A stretch of 64,000 nucleotides of DNA from Catellatospora sp. KI3 (lineage in GTDB: Bacteria > Actinomycetota > Actinomycetes > Mycobacteriales > Micromonosporaceae): positions 121,307 to 185,306 of the forward strand of contig NZ_JASAMB010000018.1 in the NCBI RefSeq assembly GCF_029948125.1, given 5' to 3'. A program made the position numbers and the translations under genes. The notes under the pieces are model-generated. The model saw only the letters and a program-made list of their open reading frames with translations. It had not been told where the DNA came from and did no database searches. Of the stretch, positions 55,532 through 63,966 are shown piece after piece. Every line of letters starts with the position of its first letter. Within the stretch, counting starts at the first letter, position 1.

Positions 55532-57058
55532 GTGTCAGCCTCCCTCACCGCTGCCCGCCGCACCCGCGAAATCGCCGCCCTCGCCGACGGCGAGACCGTG
55601 GACCTGCTCGTCGTAGGGCTGGGCGTCACCGGCGCCGGGGTCGCCCTGGACGCCGCGTCGCGCGGGCTGTCCGTGGCCGCGATCGACGCGCACGACCTGG
55701 CCTTCGGCACCTCGCGGTGGAGCTCGAAACTGGTCCACGGCGGCCTGCGCTACCTGGCCCGGGGGCAGTTCGGGGTGGCGTACGAGAGCGCGGTGGAGCG
55801 CGGCATCCTGATGACCCGCACCGCCCCGCACCTGACCCGCCCGCTGGGCATGCTGCTGCCCGCCACCGCCGGCACCACCCCGGGCGGCGTACGCCTGGCC
55901 GGAGCCGGACTGCGCGCCGGTGACCTGCTGCGCGCCGTGGCCGGCACCCCGCGCGCGGTGCTGCCGCCCGCCCGGACCCTGTCGGCGGCGCAGGTGCGCG
56001 CGATGGTGCCCGCGCTGCGCGCCGACGGGCTGCGCGGCGGCCGCCTGGGCTGGGACGGCCAGCTCAGTGACGACGTACGGCTGGTCGTCGGCCTGGCCCG
56101 CGCCGCGGCCGCGCACGGCGCCCGGATCCTCACCCGCTGCCGCGCGCAGGCGCTGACCGGCGACGGCGCCACCGCCCGCGACACCGTCACCGGCCAGGAG
56201 CTGCGCATCCGCGCCCGCGCCGTGGTCAACGCGACGGGAGTGTGGGCGGGCACCCTGGCCCCGGACATCACGCTGCGCCCGTCGCGCGGCACCCACCTGG
56301 TGCTGCCGGGCGAGCTGCTGCGCCACCCGTGGACCGGGCTGACCATCCCGGTGCCGGGCGAGTTCTCGCGCTTCGTCATCGTGCTGCCCCAGCCCGACGG
56401 CCTGGTCTACGTCGGGCTCACCGACGAGCCGGTGCACGGGCCGGTGCCCGACGTGCCCGAGGTGCCGGAGTCGGAGGTGGAGTTCCTGCTGGGCGTGCTG
56501 AATCCGGTGCTGGCCCGGCCGGTCCGGCGCGAGGAGGTGCTCGGCGCGTACGCGGGGCTGCGGCCGCTGATGGGCGGCGACGGGCGTACCGCCGACATCT
56601 CCCGGCGGCACGCCGTCGTCGAGGGGCCGGACGGGGTGGTGACCGTGGTCGGCGGCAAGCTCACCACGTACCGGCGGATGGCGCAGGACGCCGTCGACCT
56701 CGCGGTGCGGCGGCGCGGGCTGCGCGCGGGCCGGTGCCGCACCCGCGACCTGCCCCTGCCCGGCGCGGCCGACCGGGCCGAGCTGGCCCGGGTCGACGCC
56801 CCCGACCGGCTCGTCTTCCGGTACGGCACCGAGGCGCCCGCCGTGCTCGCGCAGGCACCGCCGCCGTGGCGCGGCCCCCTGATCGAGCAGAGCCCGGTCA
56901 CCGGCGCGGAGCTGCTGTGGGCGGTGCGGCACGAGGGCGCGCTCACCGTCGACGACCTGCTGGACCGGCGCACCCGGCTCGGACTGGTCCCGGCGCACCG
57001 GGCCGCGGCGCTGGCCGCCGCCGAGCAGATCCTCGCGGACGGGCTGGAAGCGCCTTAG
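55532..57058 (+). CDS. Glycerol-3-phosphate dehydrogenase/oxidase (GlpD-like)
   Basis: 508-aa flavoenzyme that oxidises glycerol 3-phosphate to dihydroxyacetone phosphate. FAD fingerprint LVVGLGVTGAGVALDAASRG (about residues 24-43), then AFGTSRWSSKLVHGGLRYLA, the signature of the family. Further sites: VVNATGVWAG, RPSRGTHLVLPG, and GGDGRTADISRRHAVVEGPD, VVGGKLTTYRRMAQDAVD. C-terminal DAO_C domain present. GTG start follows AGGAGCG. It is divergent from the ADPS-like oxidase and shares a palindromic operator. Confidence 0.94.
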   Translation: MSASLTAARRTREIAALADGETVDLLVVGLGVTGAGVALDAASRGLSVAAIDAHDLAFGTSRWSSKLVHGGLRYLARGQFGVAYESAVERGILMTRTAPHLTRPLGMLLPATAGTTPGGVRLAGAGLRAGDLLRAVAGTPRAVLPPARTLSAAQVRAMVPALRADGLRGGRLGWDGQLSDDVRLVVGLARAAAAHGARILTRCRAQALTGDGATARDTVTGQELRIRARAVVNATGVWAGTLAPDITLRPSRGTHLVLPGELLRHPWTGLTIPVPGEFSRFVIVLPQPDGLVYVGLTDEPVHGPVPDVPEVPESEVEFLLGVLNPVLARPVRREEVLGAYAGLRPLMGGDGRTADISRRHAVVEGPDGVVTVVGGKLTTYRRMAQDAVDLAVRRRGLRAGRCRTRDLPLPGAADRAELARVDAPDRLVFRYGTEAPAVLAQAPPPWRGPLIEQSPVTGAELLWAVRHEGALTVDDLLDRRTRLGLVPAHRAAALAAAEQILADGLEAP

Positions 57059-57097
57059 CGACTGTTCAGTCACGACGGAACAGTTCACGCATGAAAG

Positions 57098-57141
57098 AAG
57101 CTCGTTCCGGCGATCACGGGGGAAACCGTCGGAACGAGCTT
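57098..57141 (+). terminator. Hairpin terminator
   Basis: AAGCTCGTTCCG (57098-57109) and its complement (57130-57141) pair perfectly over 12 bases with a 20-base loop, about 40 bases after the dehydrogenase stop. Confidence 0.75.
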
Positions 57142-57284
57142 GCGATGAACGTACCGCCTTTTCGCGCACACCGCCATCCCCGATCTCCTGGGAAGGCTGA
57201 ACGCGCGGGCTTTCCGACCGATCGTCCCGGCCGCCGACGCCCATCCGACCTGCGCCGCTCTCCGATCGGTGTCCGGGTCATCCG

Positions 57285-57519
57285 ATGAAAAACAATCTTA
57301 CGGACAGCTACGCCCGCGCCGACGTGGTGATCCTCGGCGCCCCGTTCGACGGCGGCAGGTCGCACCGGCCCGGCACCCGCTTCGGCCCGTCCGCGGCAGC
57401 GGCTACGCGGCCTGGAGGCGCTGTCCGGCCTGGCCCGCGCCCGCCGCGGCACCCGCGACGGCACCGCCTGGAACCCCGCCACCCCGCTGCTGCGCGACCG
57501 GCCCGACCGGACGCGGTGA
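57285..57519 (+). pseudogene. Agmatinase/arginase-family relic
   Basis: The frame from ATG 57285 reads SYARADVVILGAPFDGGRSH and RPGTRFGPSAAA (about 57309-57395), which matches the N-terminus of ureohydrolases (ADVVILGAPFDGGTSHRPGTRFGP). After that the frame decays. A second short coding-like piece (GLEALSGLARARRGTRDGTA, 57409-57519) lies in another frame and ends in a stop. The metal-binding region (about 200 aa) is missing. The normal enzyme is about 320 aa. So this looks like a decayed gene, and its base composition is as in the neighbours. Confidence 0.75.
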
Positions 57520-57661
57520 CCCCGTCTTCACGTTCCCCGCGCTTTTCCGTTTCCCTGCTCTGGCGCGTATCGCATACGCTGCGCGCGGCCCGCGGTCCGG
57601 CGGGCCCGCACGGAGCGGACCGCAGCATGCGGTCGGCTCGCAGTCAACGGGGAGGACATCA

Positions 57662-59269
57662 ATGGCTGCTGCGCGCGTACGCGCAGTCTCACGCATCCTG
57701 GCCACCGCCACGGCGGCCACGGCACTGCTCGCCGCGACGGCCGCACCAGGCGCCGCGGCCGCGAATCCGAAGATCGCCTTCTCGGGCATCTCGTTCGCCA
57801 CCGACCAGGTCGACACCACCACCGGCGGCACGACCGTCACGCTGAACTGGACGGTCACCGACACCTCGACCACCGCCCGCGACCTCAGCGGCAGCGTCTA
57901 CGTGCAGCGCTACAGCGGCACCACCGCGCTCGGGCCAGTCGAGCAGATCCGGTTCAGCCTCGACGGCGGCTGGCCCGTCGTCGGGCCGTCCGCGGGCGAC
58001 CTCGCCAGCTCGTCCTACGCGTACGACCTCCTGGTGACCGAGTACGGCCCGGCCGCGCCGGTGACCTACCGCGTCACGAAGATCACCGCGACCGACGACC
58101 AGGGCACCACCAGGACCCTGTCCGGCGACAGGATCAGCCCGGCGGCCGTGCTGGCCGCCACCCAGTCCCCCGACACCGCGCCGCCGACGGTCGAACGGGT
58201 CTGGCTCGCCGCGCCGACCAGGACCGAGATGTACGACGCGGGCTCCGGCGTGACCCTGCGCTACGGCTTTCAGGTCTTCGACGAGCCCGGCGCGGGCTTC
58301 TGGAAGGGCCGGCTGGTCCTGGACGGTCCCGGCACCACCGAGATCGTCACCCCCTTCACGCTGGTGGACAGCGGTGACGGCTACCAGCTCTGCGGCAGCG
58401 GCCAGGTCTGGGGCGACATCTGGTACGTGGGTTGCGACCTGCCGGTGGCCCTGCCCGCGGGCAGCCCGACCGGCGAGTGGAAGGTCAAGGCGCTGAGCCT
58501 GACCGACCGGGCCGGCAACACCAAGCGCTACACCGGCCCCCTCGACGCGCCGACGGTGCGGGTCACCCGCGACGAGGCGATCGTCGCGAGCGGGTTCGCG
58601 CTGAACCCGACCGAGGTCAACAACTGGCGCGAGTCGGTCCCGACCCAGCTGACGTTCACCGCGAGCGGGGTGCAGGGCCAGCTGACGGCGACCGTCGTGG
58701 CCGACGGTTCCTGCTCGGCCTGGAACCAGGTGCTGACCGAGGGGCCCGCCGGCTCGTACACGCTGCCGTTGATCGTCGGCCGGCTCAACACCAGCTGCAC
58801 CGTCGAGGGAATCCTGCTCACCGACGCGGCCGGGTCCGTGTCGGTGTACGGCGCCCACTACGGCGGCCCGGCGCTCGACCTGCGGGTCACCCGGGTGCCC
58901 GACACCGCCAAGCCGGTGGCGGTCTCGGCGGCGCTGAGCCGCACCGAGGCCGCGCCGGGTGACCTGTTCAACGGCATCAGCGTCGACGTGGTCATCGACG
59001 ACGTGACGCTGGCCGAGGTCAACGGGTTCTCGACCACGATCTACAACTCGGCCGGCTACCCGGTCGGCGGCGCCAACGGCGGTGTCCACGTCGAGGCCGA
59101 CGGGCACGTGTCGCTGCCGGTGTACTTCCAGAGCCTGCCCGCGGGGACGTACACGGTCGGCTTCCGGCTGAGCACCGCGGCGGACAACAGCTCGTACTGG
59201 GGCTACCCGAACGGCAGCACCCCGGCTCCGTCCGGGCCGCTGGTCTTCACCAGCCTGCCCGCGGCCTGA
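57662..59269 (+). CDS. Secreted beta-rich surface protein, unknown function
   Basis: 535-aa exported protein. Signal peptide 1-33 (ending GAAAA). Several Ig-like/cadherin-like beta domains follow: about 35-150 (TLNWTVTDTSTTARDLSGSV), 165-290 (SGVTLRYGFQVFDEPGAGFW), 300-420 and 425-535. Two Cys pairs occur in the middle (LCGSGQVWGDIWYVGCDLPV and GSCSAWNQVLTE with NTSCTVEGI). No enzyme motif. It may be an adhesin or wall protein. ATG with GGGGAGGAC five bases upstream; a strong terminator follows. I do not recognise a named family. Confidence 0.75.
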   Translation: MAAARVRAVSRILATATAATALLAATAAPGAAAANPKIAFSGISFATDQVDTTTGGTTVTLNWTVTDTSTTARDLSGSVYVQRYSGTTALGPVEQIRFSLDGGWPVVGPSAGDLASSSYAYDLLVTEYGPAAPVTYRVTKITATDDQGTTRTLSGDRISPAAVLAATQSPDTAPPTVERVWLAAPTRTEMYDAGSGVTLRYGFQVFDEPGAGFWKGRLVLDGPGTTEIVTPFTLVDSGDGYQLCGSGQVWGDIWYVGCDLPVALPAGSPTGEWKVKALSLTDRAGNTKRYTGPLDAPTVRVTRDEAIVASGFALNPTEVNNWRESVPTQLTFTASGVQGQLTATVVADGSCSAWNQVLTEGPAGSYTLPLIVGRLNTSCTVEGILLTDAAGSVSVYGAHYGGPALDLRVTRVPDTAKPVAVSAALSRTEAAPGDLFNGISVDVVIDDVTLAEVNGFSTTIYNSAGYPVGGANGGVHVEADGHVSLPVYFQSLPAGTYTVGFRLSTAADNSSYWGYPNGSTPAPSGPLVFTSLPAA

Positions 59270-59285
59270 CCGCTGCCACCTGCGA

Positions 59286-59327
59286 CGAAGGCGCGGCCCT
59301 CCGGTCTCCCGGAGGGCCGCGCCTTCG
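59286..59327. terminator. Bidirectional hairpin terminator
   Basis: CGAAGGCGCGGCCCTCCGG pairs perfectly with 59309-59327 over 19 bases around TCTC. It lies between convergent genes with stops at 59269 and 59339. Confidence 0.92.
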
Positions 59328-59338
59328 TCTTCAGTACG

Positions 59339-60352
59339 TCAGGCGCCCAGCATCCGGCGGCGGCGCATCGAGATCAGCAGGGCCACGCCCACGCCGATCA
59401 GGGCCAGGCCGGCCACCACGATCGAGGTGACCGCGGTGCCGGTGGTCGGCAGCGAGTCGCCCGACGGGGACGGGGACGGCACCGGAGTGGTCGGGTCGGC
59501 CGACCCGGACGGGCTCGTCTCAGGCGAAGGGCTGCTCTCCGGCGACGGCGACGTCTCCGGGGACGGGCTGCTCTCCGGTGACGGGGTCGCCTCCGGGGAC
59601 GGCGTCGCCTCGGGCGACGGGCTGCTCTCCGGCGACGGCGACGTCTCCGGCGACGGCGACGTCTCCGGCGACGGCGACGTCTCGGGCGAGGGCGACGTCT
59701 CGGGCGAGGGCGAGGTCTCCGGCGACGGCGACGTCTCGGGGGACGGCGTGGCCACCGGGGACGGGCTCGGCGAGACCGACGGGCTGGCCACCGGCGACGG
59801 GGTCGGCGAGGTGGGGGTCTCGCCGCCGGGCGAGCGCGACGGCTCCGGGGTCGGCGCGGTCCAGCAGGTGTGGGTCACCAGCAGCTTGAACTCGTCGGCC
59901 TTCTTGCCCTTGCCACCGCCGGTGCCGTCCGAGACGACCTTGGCCTGCGCGGTCTCCAGCTTCCAGCCCGCAGGCACGACGACCCAGGCCAGGTGCTTGT
60001 TGGTCTCGTTGGCGAAGCCGTTGGGGTAGCTGTCGGCGTCGTTGTCCTTGAGGTACGTGGTGGTCTCGACGCCGCCGTGGGAGAACGTCGCCCACATGCC
60101 GACCGTGGTGTCGAAGATGTCGGGGGCCACGTTGAAGACCCAGCCGTCGAACCCGGCACCCAGGGCGCCGGTCTCGGTGCAGTCCTTGGCGAAGTCCGAG
60201 TCGTTGGCGTAGGTGCCCTGGTGAGCGGACTTGAGCACCGCGTTGTACGGGGCCGTGGGCGAGTCCGCGATGGCGGGGATCGCGACCAGGGCGACGCCTC
60301 CGGCAGCGGCCACAGCGCCCGCGATGACCGCGGCGCGCCAGCGCTTGTTCAT
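59339..60352 (-). CDS. Sortase-anchored surface protein with PSPET-type repeats
   Basis: 337-aa exported wall protein. Signal 1-29. A globular N-terminal domain (about 30-165) with two Cys (DFAKDCTETGALGAGFDGW and LLVTHTCWTAP). Then a long, low-complexity stalk of about 18 PSPE(T/S)S-like repeats (about 175-285). C-terminal sorting signal: LPTTG, hydrophobic span (VTSIVVAGLALIGVGVALLI) and basic tail MRRRRMLGA. Sortase should cleave at LPTTG and link it to the wall. The repeat DNA is partly degenerate, so length variation is likely. ATG follows CGGAG. Confidence 0.9.
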   Translation of the reverse strand: MNKRWRAAVIAGAVAAAGGVALVAIPAIADSPTAPYNAVLKSAHQGTYANDSDFAKDCTETGALGAGFDGWVFNVAPDIFDTTVGMWATFSHGGVETTTYLKDNDADSYPNGFANETNKHLAWVVVPAGWKLETAQAKVVSDGTGGGKGKKADEFKLLVTHTCWTAPTPEPSRSPGGETPTSPTPSPVASPSVSPSPSPVATPSPETSPSPETSPSPETSPSPETSPSPETSPSPETSPSPESSPSPEATPSPEATPSPESSPSPETSPSPESSPSPETSPSGSADPTTPVPSPSPSGDSLPTTGTAVTSIVVAGLALIGVGVALLISMRRRRMLGA

Positions 60353-60628
60353 GTGATGACTCCGAGGGGGTAGTTCAGCAGGCCAACCTCGTCATCCTTC
60401 CGAAAGCCGTCACCGACCGTGATCGCGTCGACGGTCCGGATCAGTGACCCGTACCGGCCACCTGACCTGGGCCTTTCGGTCAGGCCTGTGTCACGGGCGA
60501 CGTCGTCCGGACGAGCGGAGTCCGCCGTACCGCGCGCGCGTATGATCGTTCGCGCCGGGCCCGGCCGGTCCGGCACTCCGTACGCACCTCCGCTCGGTGC
60601 CATACGTCATAGCGAAGGACGGTCCTCC

Positions 60629-61879
60629 ATGCGGGAGACCCAAGCGCCGTGGCCGGCCCGTGACGGTCTGCGCGTCACGTCGGTGCGGGCCATCGTCACC
60701 GCCCCCGAAGGGCTGCCCCTGGTCGTGGTGCGCGTCGACACCAACGACCCCGGCCTGTACGGCCTGGGCTGCGCCACGTTCACCCAGCGCTTCCACGCGG
60801 TGGTGGCCGCCGTCGACCAGCACGTCGCGCCGATGCTCATCGGACGGCACCCGGCCGACATCGAGGACATCACCCGGATGGTGCACCTGTCGTCGTACTG
60901 GCGGGGCGGGCCGGTGCTCAACAGCGCGCTGTCCGGGGTCGACCAGGCGCTGTGGGACATCGCGGGCAAGCGCGCCGGCATGCCGGTGTACGAGCTGCTC
61001 GGCGGCCGGGTGCGCGCCGCCGCCGACACGTACCTGCACGCCGCCGGGCCGACCGTCGAGGCGACCCTGGAGCACGCGCGGCAGATCCTCGCCGACGGCT
61101 ACCGGCACGTGCGGCTGCAGGTCGGCGGCCCCGGCCTGGGCACCTACGGCGCGGCGGGCACCCCGAACGCCTACCCGGACTCGCCGTACCCGGACGGCTG
61201 GGACGTGCAGCAGTACCTGCGGGACACGCCGAAGCTGTTCGCGGCCGCCCGCGAGGCGCTCGGCGACGAGCCGAACCTGTGCCACGACGTGCACCACCGG
61301 CTCACCGTGAAGCAGGCGATCGGGCTGGCCCGCGCGCTGGAGCCGTACCGGCTGTTCTTCCTGGAGGACCCGATCCCGCTGGAGCTCTACGACCGGCTGC
61401 CCGAGGTACGCGCGGCCGCGCCCATGCCGCTGGCCGTCGGCGAGCAGGTCGCCTCGGTCGCCGACGCGGCCCGGCTGGTGCACGGCGGCGGCGTGGACAT
61501 CATCCGGCTGCACGTGTCGGCGATCGGCGGCCTCACCCCGGCCCGCAAGATCGTGGCGATGTGCGAGCTGATGGGCGTCGGCACGGCCTGGCACGCCCCC
61601 GCCGACGTGTCCCCGGTCGGCGCCGCCGCCAACGTCGCGCTCGACGTGACCAGCCCGGCGTTCACCATCCAGGAGGGCCACCTGTGGCCCGACCCGGTGC
61701 GCGAGGTGTTCCCCGGCACGCTCGACCCGCGCAACGGATACCTGTACCCCAACGACGCCCCCGGCTGGGGCATCGACCTCGACGAGACCGCCGCGGCGAA
61801 GTATCCGCCGGTCACCCACCTGCACGAGCGCTGGGCGGCCAAGGTGCGCCGCCCGGACGGCGGGATCGAGGCGCCGTGA
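60629..61879 (+). CDS. Mandelate racemase/enolase superfamily dehydratase, mannonate dehydratase-like (ManD/RspA type)
   Basis: 416-aa enolase-superfamily enzyme. N-terminal capping domain (VTSVRAIVTAPEGLPLVVVR), then the barrel. The ManD-type signature is present: LCHDVHHRLTVKQAIGLARA, FFLEDPIPLELYDRLP, VGEQVASVADAARLVHGGGV, IIRLHVSAIGGLTPARKI, TAWHAPADVSPVG. Metal ligands Asp, Glu and Glu and the catalytic His are conserved, so activity is plausible. Several actinobacterial members have low mannonate activity, so the substrate is uncertain. ATG at 60629 with GAAGGACGG about ten bases upstream. The GTG of the next gene overlaps its stop. Confidence 0.88.
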   Translation: MRETQAPWPARDGLRVTSVRAIVTAPEGLPLVVVRVDTNDPGLYGLGCATFTQRFHAVVAAVDQHVAPMLIGRHPADIEDITRMVHLSSYWRGGPVLNSALSGVDQALWDIAGKRAGMPVYELLGGRVRAAADTYLHAAGPTVEATLEHARQILADGYRHVRLQVGGPGLGTYGAAGTPNAYPDSPYPDGWDVQQYLRDTPKLFAAAREALGDEPNLCHDVHHRLTVKQAIGLARALEPYRLFFLEDPIPLELYDRLPEVRAAAPMPLAVGEQVASVADAARLVHGGGVDIIRLHVSAIGGLTPARKIVAMCELMGVGTAWHAPADVSPVGAAANVALDVTSPAFTIQEGHLWPDPVREVFPGTLDPRNGYLYPNDAPGWGIDLDETAAAKYPPVTHLHERWAAKVRRPDGGIEAP

Positions 61880-62724
61880 CCGGGCACCAGCCCCGCCGCG
61901 TCCTGGTCACCGGGGCGGCGGGGCGGCTCGGCCGCGCCACCCTGGACCAGCTGCACACCCGCGGCGTGGCCGCGACCGCGCTCGACCTGACCGACCCGGG
62001 CGACCTCAAGGCCGACCGGGTGCTGGTCGGTGACACCTCCGACGTGGACACGGTCCGTGCCGCGCTGTCCGACGTGGACGCGGTCGTGCACTGCGCCGCG
62101 ATTCCGGCCCCGATGCTGGACACCCCGGAGAACGTGTTCGGCGGCAACACGCGCGGCACGTTCACGGTGCTGGAGCAGGCCGGGCAGGCGGGCGTACGGC
62201 GGGCGGTGCTCGCGGGCAGCCAGTCCGCGCTGGGGCTGGCGTTCGCCCCGGTGCCGCTGGCCTTCCACTACCTGCCCGTGGACGAGGCGCACCCGCTGCA
62301 GCCCGCCGACCCGTACGCGCTGAGCAAGCAGGTGGACGAGGCGACCGGGGCGATGATCGCCCGCCGCTACGGCATGACCGTGGTGTCGCTGCGGTTCCCA
62401 CTGCTCGGCGGCCTCGACGAGCGGCTGCCGGTCTACGCCGCGCGCTTCGCCGAACGGCCGGAGTGGGGTGCGGCCTCGCTGTGGGCGTACCTGGAGGACC
62501 GCGACGCGGCCGCCGCCAACTGGCTGGCACTGACCCGGCCGCTGACCGGCTTCGAGGCGATCCAGGTCGCGGCACCGGACACCCTAGCCCCGCAGCCCAC
62601 CGAGGAGCTGCTCGACCGCTTCCACCCGCTGGTCCCGCGCAGGGCCGCCTTCCCCGGCCGCACCGTCCCGCTGGACCTCCGCCGAGCCACCACCCTCCTC
62701 GCCTTCACCCCCCACCACCCCTGA
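61876..62724 (+). CDS. NAD(P)-dependent SDR, uronate-dehydrogenase-like
   Basis: 282-aa extended SDR enzyme. Fingerprint VLVTGAAGRLGRATLDQLHT near the N-terminus. Catalytic Tyr-Lys in ADPYALSKQVDEATGAMI, Ser in LAGSQSALGLAF. Family resemblance to uronate dehydrogenase (oxidising uronate to aldarolactone), often located with dehydratases of the mandelate racemase family. GTG at 61876 overlaps the dehydratase stop (GTGA), so the two are coupled and probably part of one sugar-acid pathway. A family B hairpin follows. Confidence 0.82.
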   Translation: MTGHQPRRVLVTGAAGRLGRATLDQLHTRGVAATALDLTDPGDLKADRVLVGDTSDVDTVRAALSDVDAVVHCAAIPAPMLDTPENVFGGNTRGTFTVLEQAGQAGVRRAVLAGSQSALGLAFAPVPLAFHYLPVDEAHPLQPADPYALSKQVDEATGAMIARRYGMTVVSLRFPLLGGLDERLPVYAARFAERPEWGAASLWAYLEDRDAAAANWLALTRPLTGFEAIQVAAPDTLAPQPTEELLDRFHPLVPRRAAFPGRTVPLDLRRATTLLAFTPHHP

Positions 62725-62748
62725 CGGGGGCACGCGCCGCGAGTGCGG

Positions 62749-62811
62749 CTGCAGTTTCGGGGAAACTGCAGGAATCTGGACCCGATTCGTGCACTTTCCC
62801 CGAAACTGCAC
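62749..62811. repeat. Dispersed hairpin repeat, family B, copy 4
   Basis: Outer arms 62750-62770 and 62790-62810 pair over 20 of 21 positions. The inner GAATC/GATTC stem is present, with loop TGGACCC (one base shorter than others). Between convergent SDR and LacI genes. Confidence 0.92.
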
Positions 62812-62848
62812 CCACTCGCGGCGCCGCGGAGTCCGCGCGGGCGGCGGG

Positions 62849-63868
62849 TCAGGCGCGCGGTGGGGCGGCGCTGTCGCGGATCACGAGTTCCGTGGCGAGT
62901 TCGACGCGCGGGCTCTCGATCTTCTCCCGCTGGGCCAGGCGCAGCAGCGTACGCGCCGCGAGCAGTCCCATCTCGGCCAGCGGTTGGCGGACCGTGGTCA
63001 GCGGCGGCGACGACCAGCGGACCTCGGGCAGGTCGTCGAAGCCGACGACGCTGATGTCGTCGCCGACGCGCAGTCCCTTGCGGCGGATCGCCTCGTATAC
63101 GCCCAGGGCCATCTGGTCGCTGGAGGCGAAGATGGCCGTCGGCGGCTTGGCCAGGTTCAGCAGCTGGGTGCCGCCCGCGAAGCCCGACTCGTGGTAGAAG
63201 TCGCCGGGGTAGATCAGCTTGTCGTCGGCGGGCAGCCCGGCGGCGTCGAGCGCGGTCCGGTAGCCGTCGAGGCGGGCGCGGCTGCACAGCAGCTGCGGCG
63301 GCCCGGCGATGAACCCGATCCGGCGGTGCCCCAGACCCAGCAGGTACTCCGTGGCGCGCAGGGCGCCGTTCCAGTTGGTGGCGCCGATAGTCGGCGCCTC
63401 CTGCGGCGGGACCCCGGCGGGGTCGACGATGACCACCGGGATGTTGAGGCGGCGCAGCTCGGCCTGCAGCGGCGGCTCCAGGGTCGAGGTCACGAAGATG
63501 ACGCCCTCGGACGCGCGGGTGCGCAGGTTCTCCAGCCACTGCTTGGCCGAGGACGATTTCCGGTGGATCGCCGACACCACGGTGCCGACTCCGGCCGCGT
63601 GGGCCACGTCCTCGACGCCACGGATGATCTCGACGGCCCAGGGGCTGTCCAGGTCGGGGAAGACCAGATCGATCAGGCCCGAGTTGGTACGCATCGCGGG
63701 CGCCCGCCGCCGGTAGCCGTGCCGGGTCAGCAGCTCCTCGACCCGCTCGCGGGTCTGCGGCGAGACGTCGGAGCGTCCGTTGATGACCCGCGACACGGTG
63801 GGCACGGAGACGCCTGCCTCGCGGGCGATCGCCGCGATGGTGACCTTGCGGTTGTCGTCGACGCCCAC
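62849..63868 (-). CDS. LacI-family transcriptional regulator
   Basis: 339-aa LacI/GalR regulator. HTH at about 9-32: TIAAIAREAGVSVPTVSRVI, then NGRSDVSPQTRERVEELLTR. The periplasmic-binding-like domain follows (SGLIDLVFPDLDSPWAVEII to the end; TAIFASSDQMALGVYEAIR, SVVGFDDLPE). GTG at 63868 is chosen, because AAGGAGA lies six bases upstream; GTG at 63889 and ATG at 63886 are alternatives. Convergent to the ManD/SDR operon. It might control that operon or a sugar operon that begins after the window. A GGTTTCCG/CGGAAACC inverted repeat is upstream. Confidence 0.93.
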   Translation of the reverse strand: MGVDDNRKVTIAAIAREAGVSVPTVSRVINGRSDVSPQTRERVEELLTRHGYRRRAPAMRTNSGLIDLVFPDLDSPWAVEIIRGVEDVAHAAGVGTVVSAIHRKSSSAKQWLENLRTRASEGVIFVTSTLEPPLQAELRRLNIPVVIVDPAGVPPQEAPTIGATNWNGALRATEYLLGLGHRRIGFIAGPPQLLCSRARLDGYRTALDAAGLPADDKLIYPGDFYHESGFAGGTQLLNLAKPPTAIFASSDQMALGVYEAIRRKGLRVGDDISVVGFDDLPEVRWSSPPLTTVRQPLAEMGLLAARTLLRLAQREKIESPRVELATELVIRDSAAPPRA

Positions 63869-63907
63869 GGTCGTCTCCTTCGTCATCACGCCAGCCTACG
63901 CACGGAG

Positions 63908-63966
63908 GGTTTCCGGGCGTCGAGCTCCGGTGCCGCTGCCTCGGACCGGAGGAGATCACGGAAACC
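63908..63966. promoter_or_regulatory. Inverted repeat upstream of the LacI gene
   Basis: GGTTTCCG (63908-63915) and CGGAAACC (63959-63966) are exact inverted copies, spaced 43 bases apart, in the lacI-type gene's promoter region. Possibly an autoregulatory operator pair. Weak, as the spacing is long for one dimer. Confidence 0.35.

Noticed and set aside
57059..57284. Small gene starting ATG at 57091
   Set aside because: It crosses the terminator stem and has no ribosome-binding site or resemblance; it is probably non-coding.
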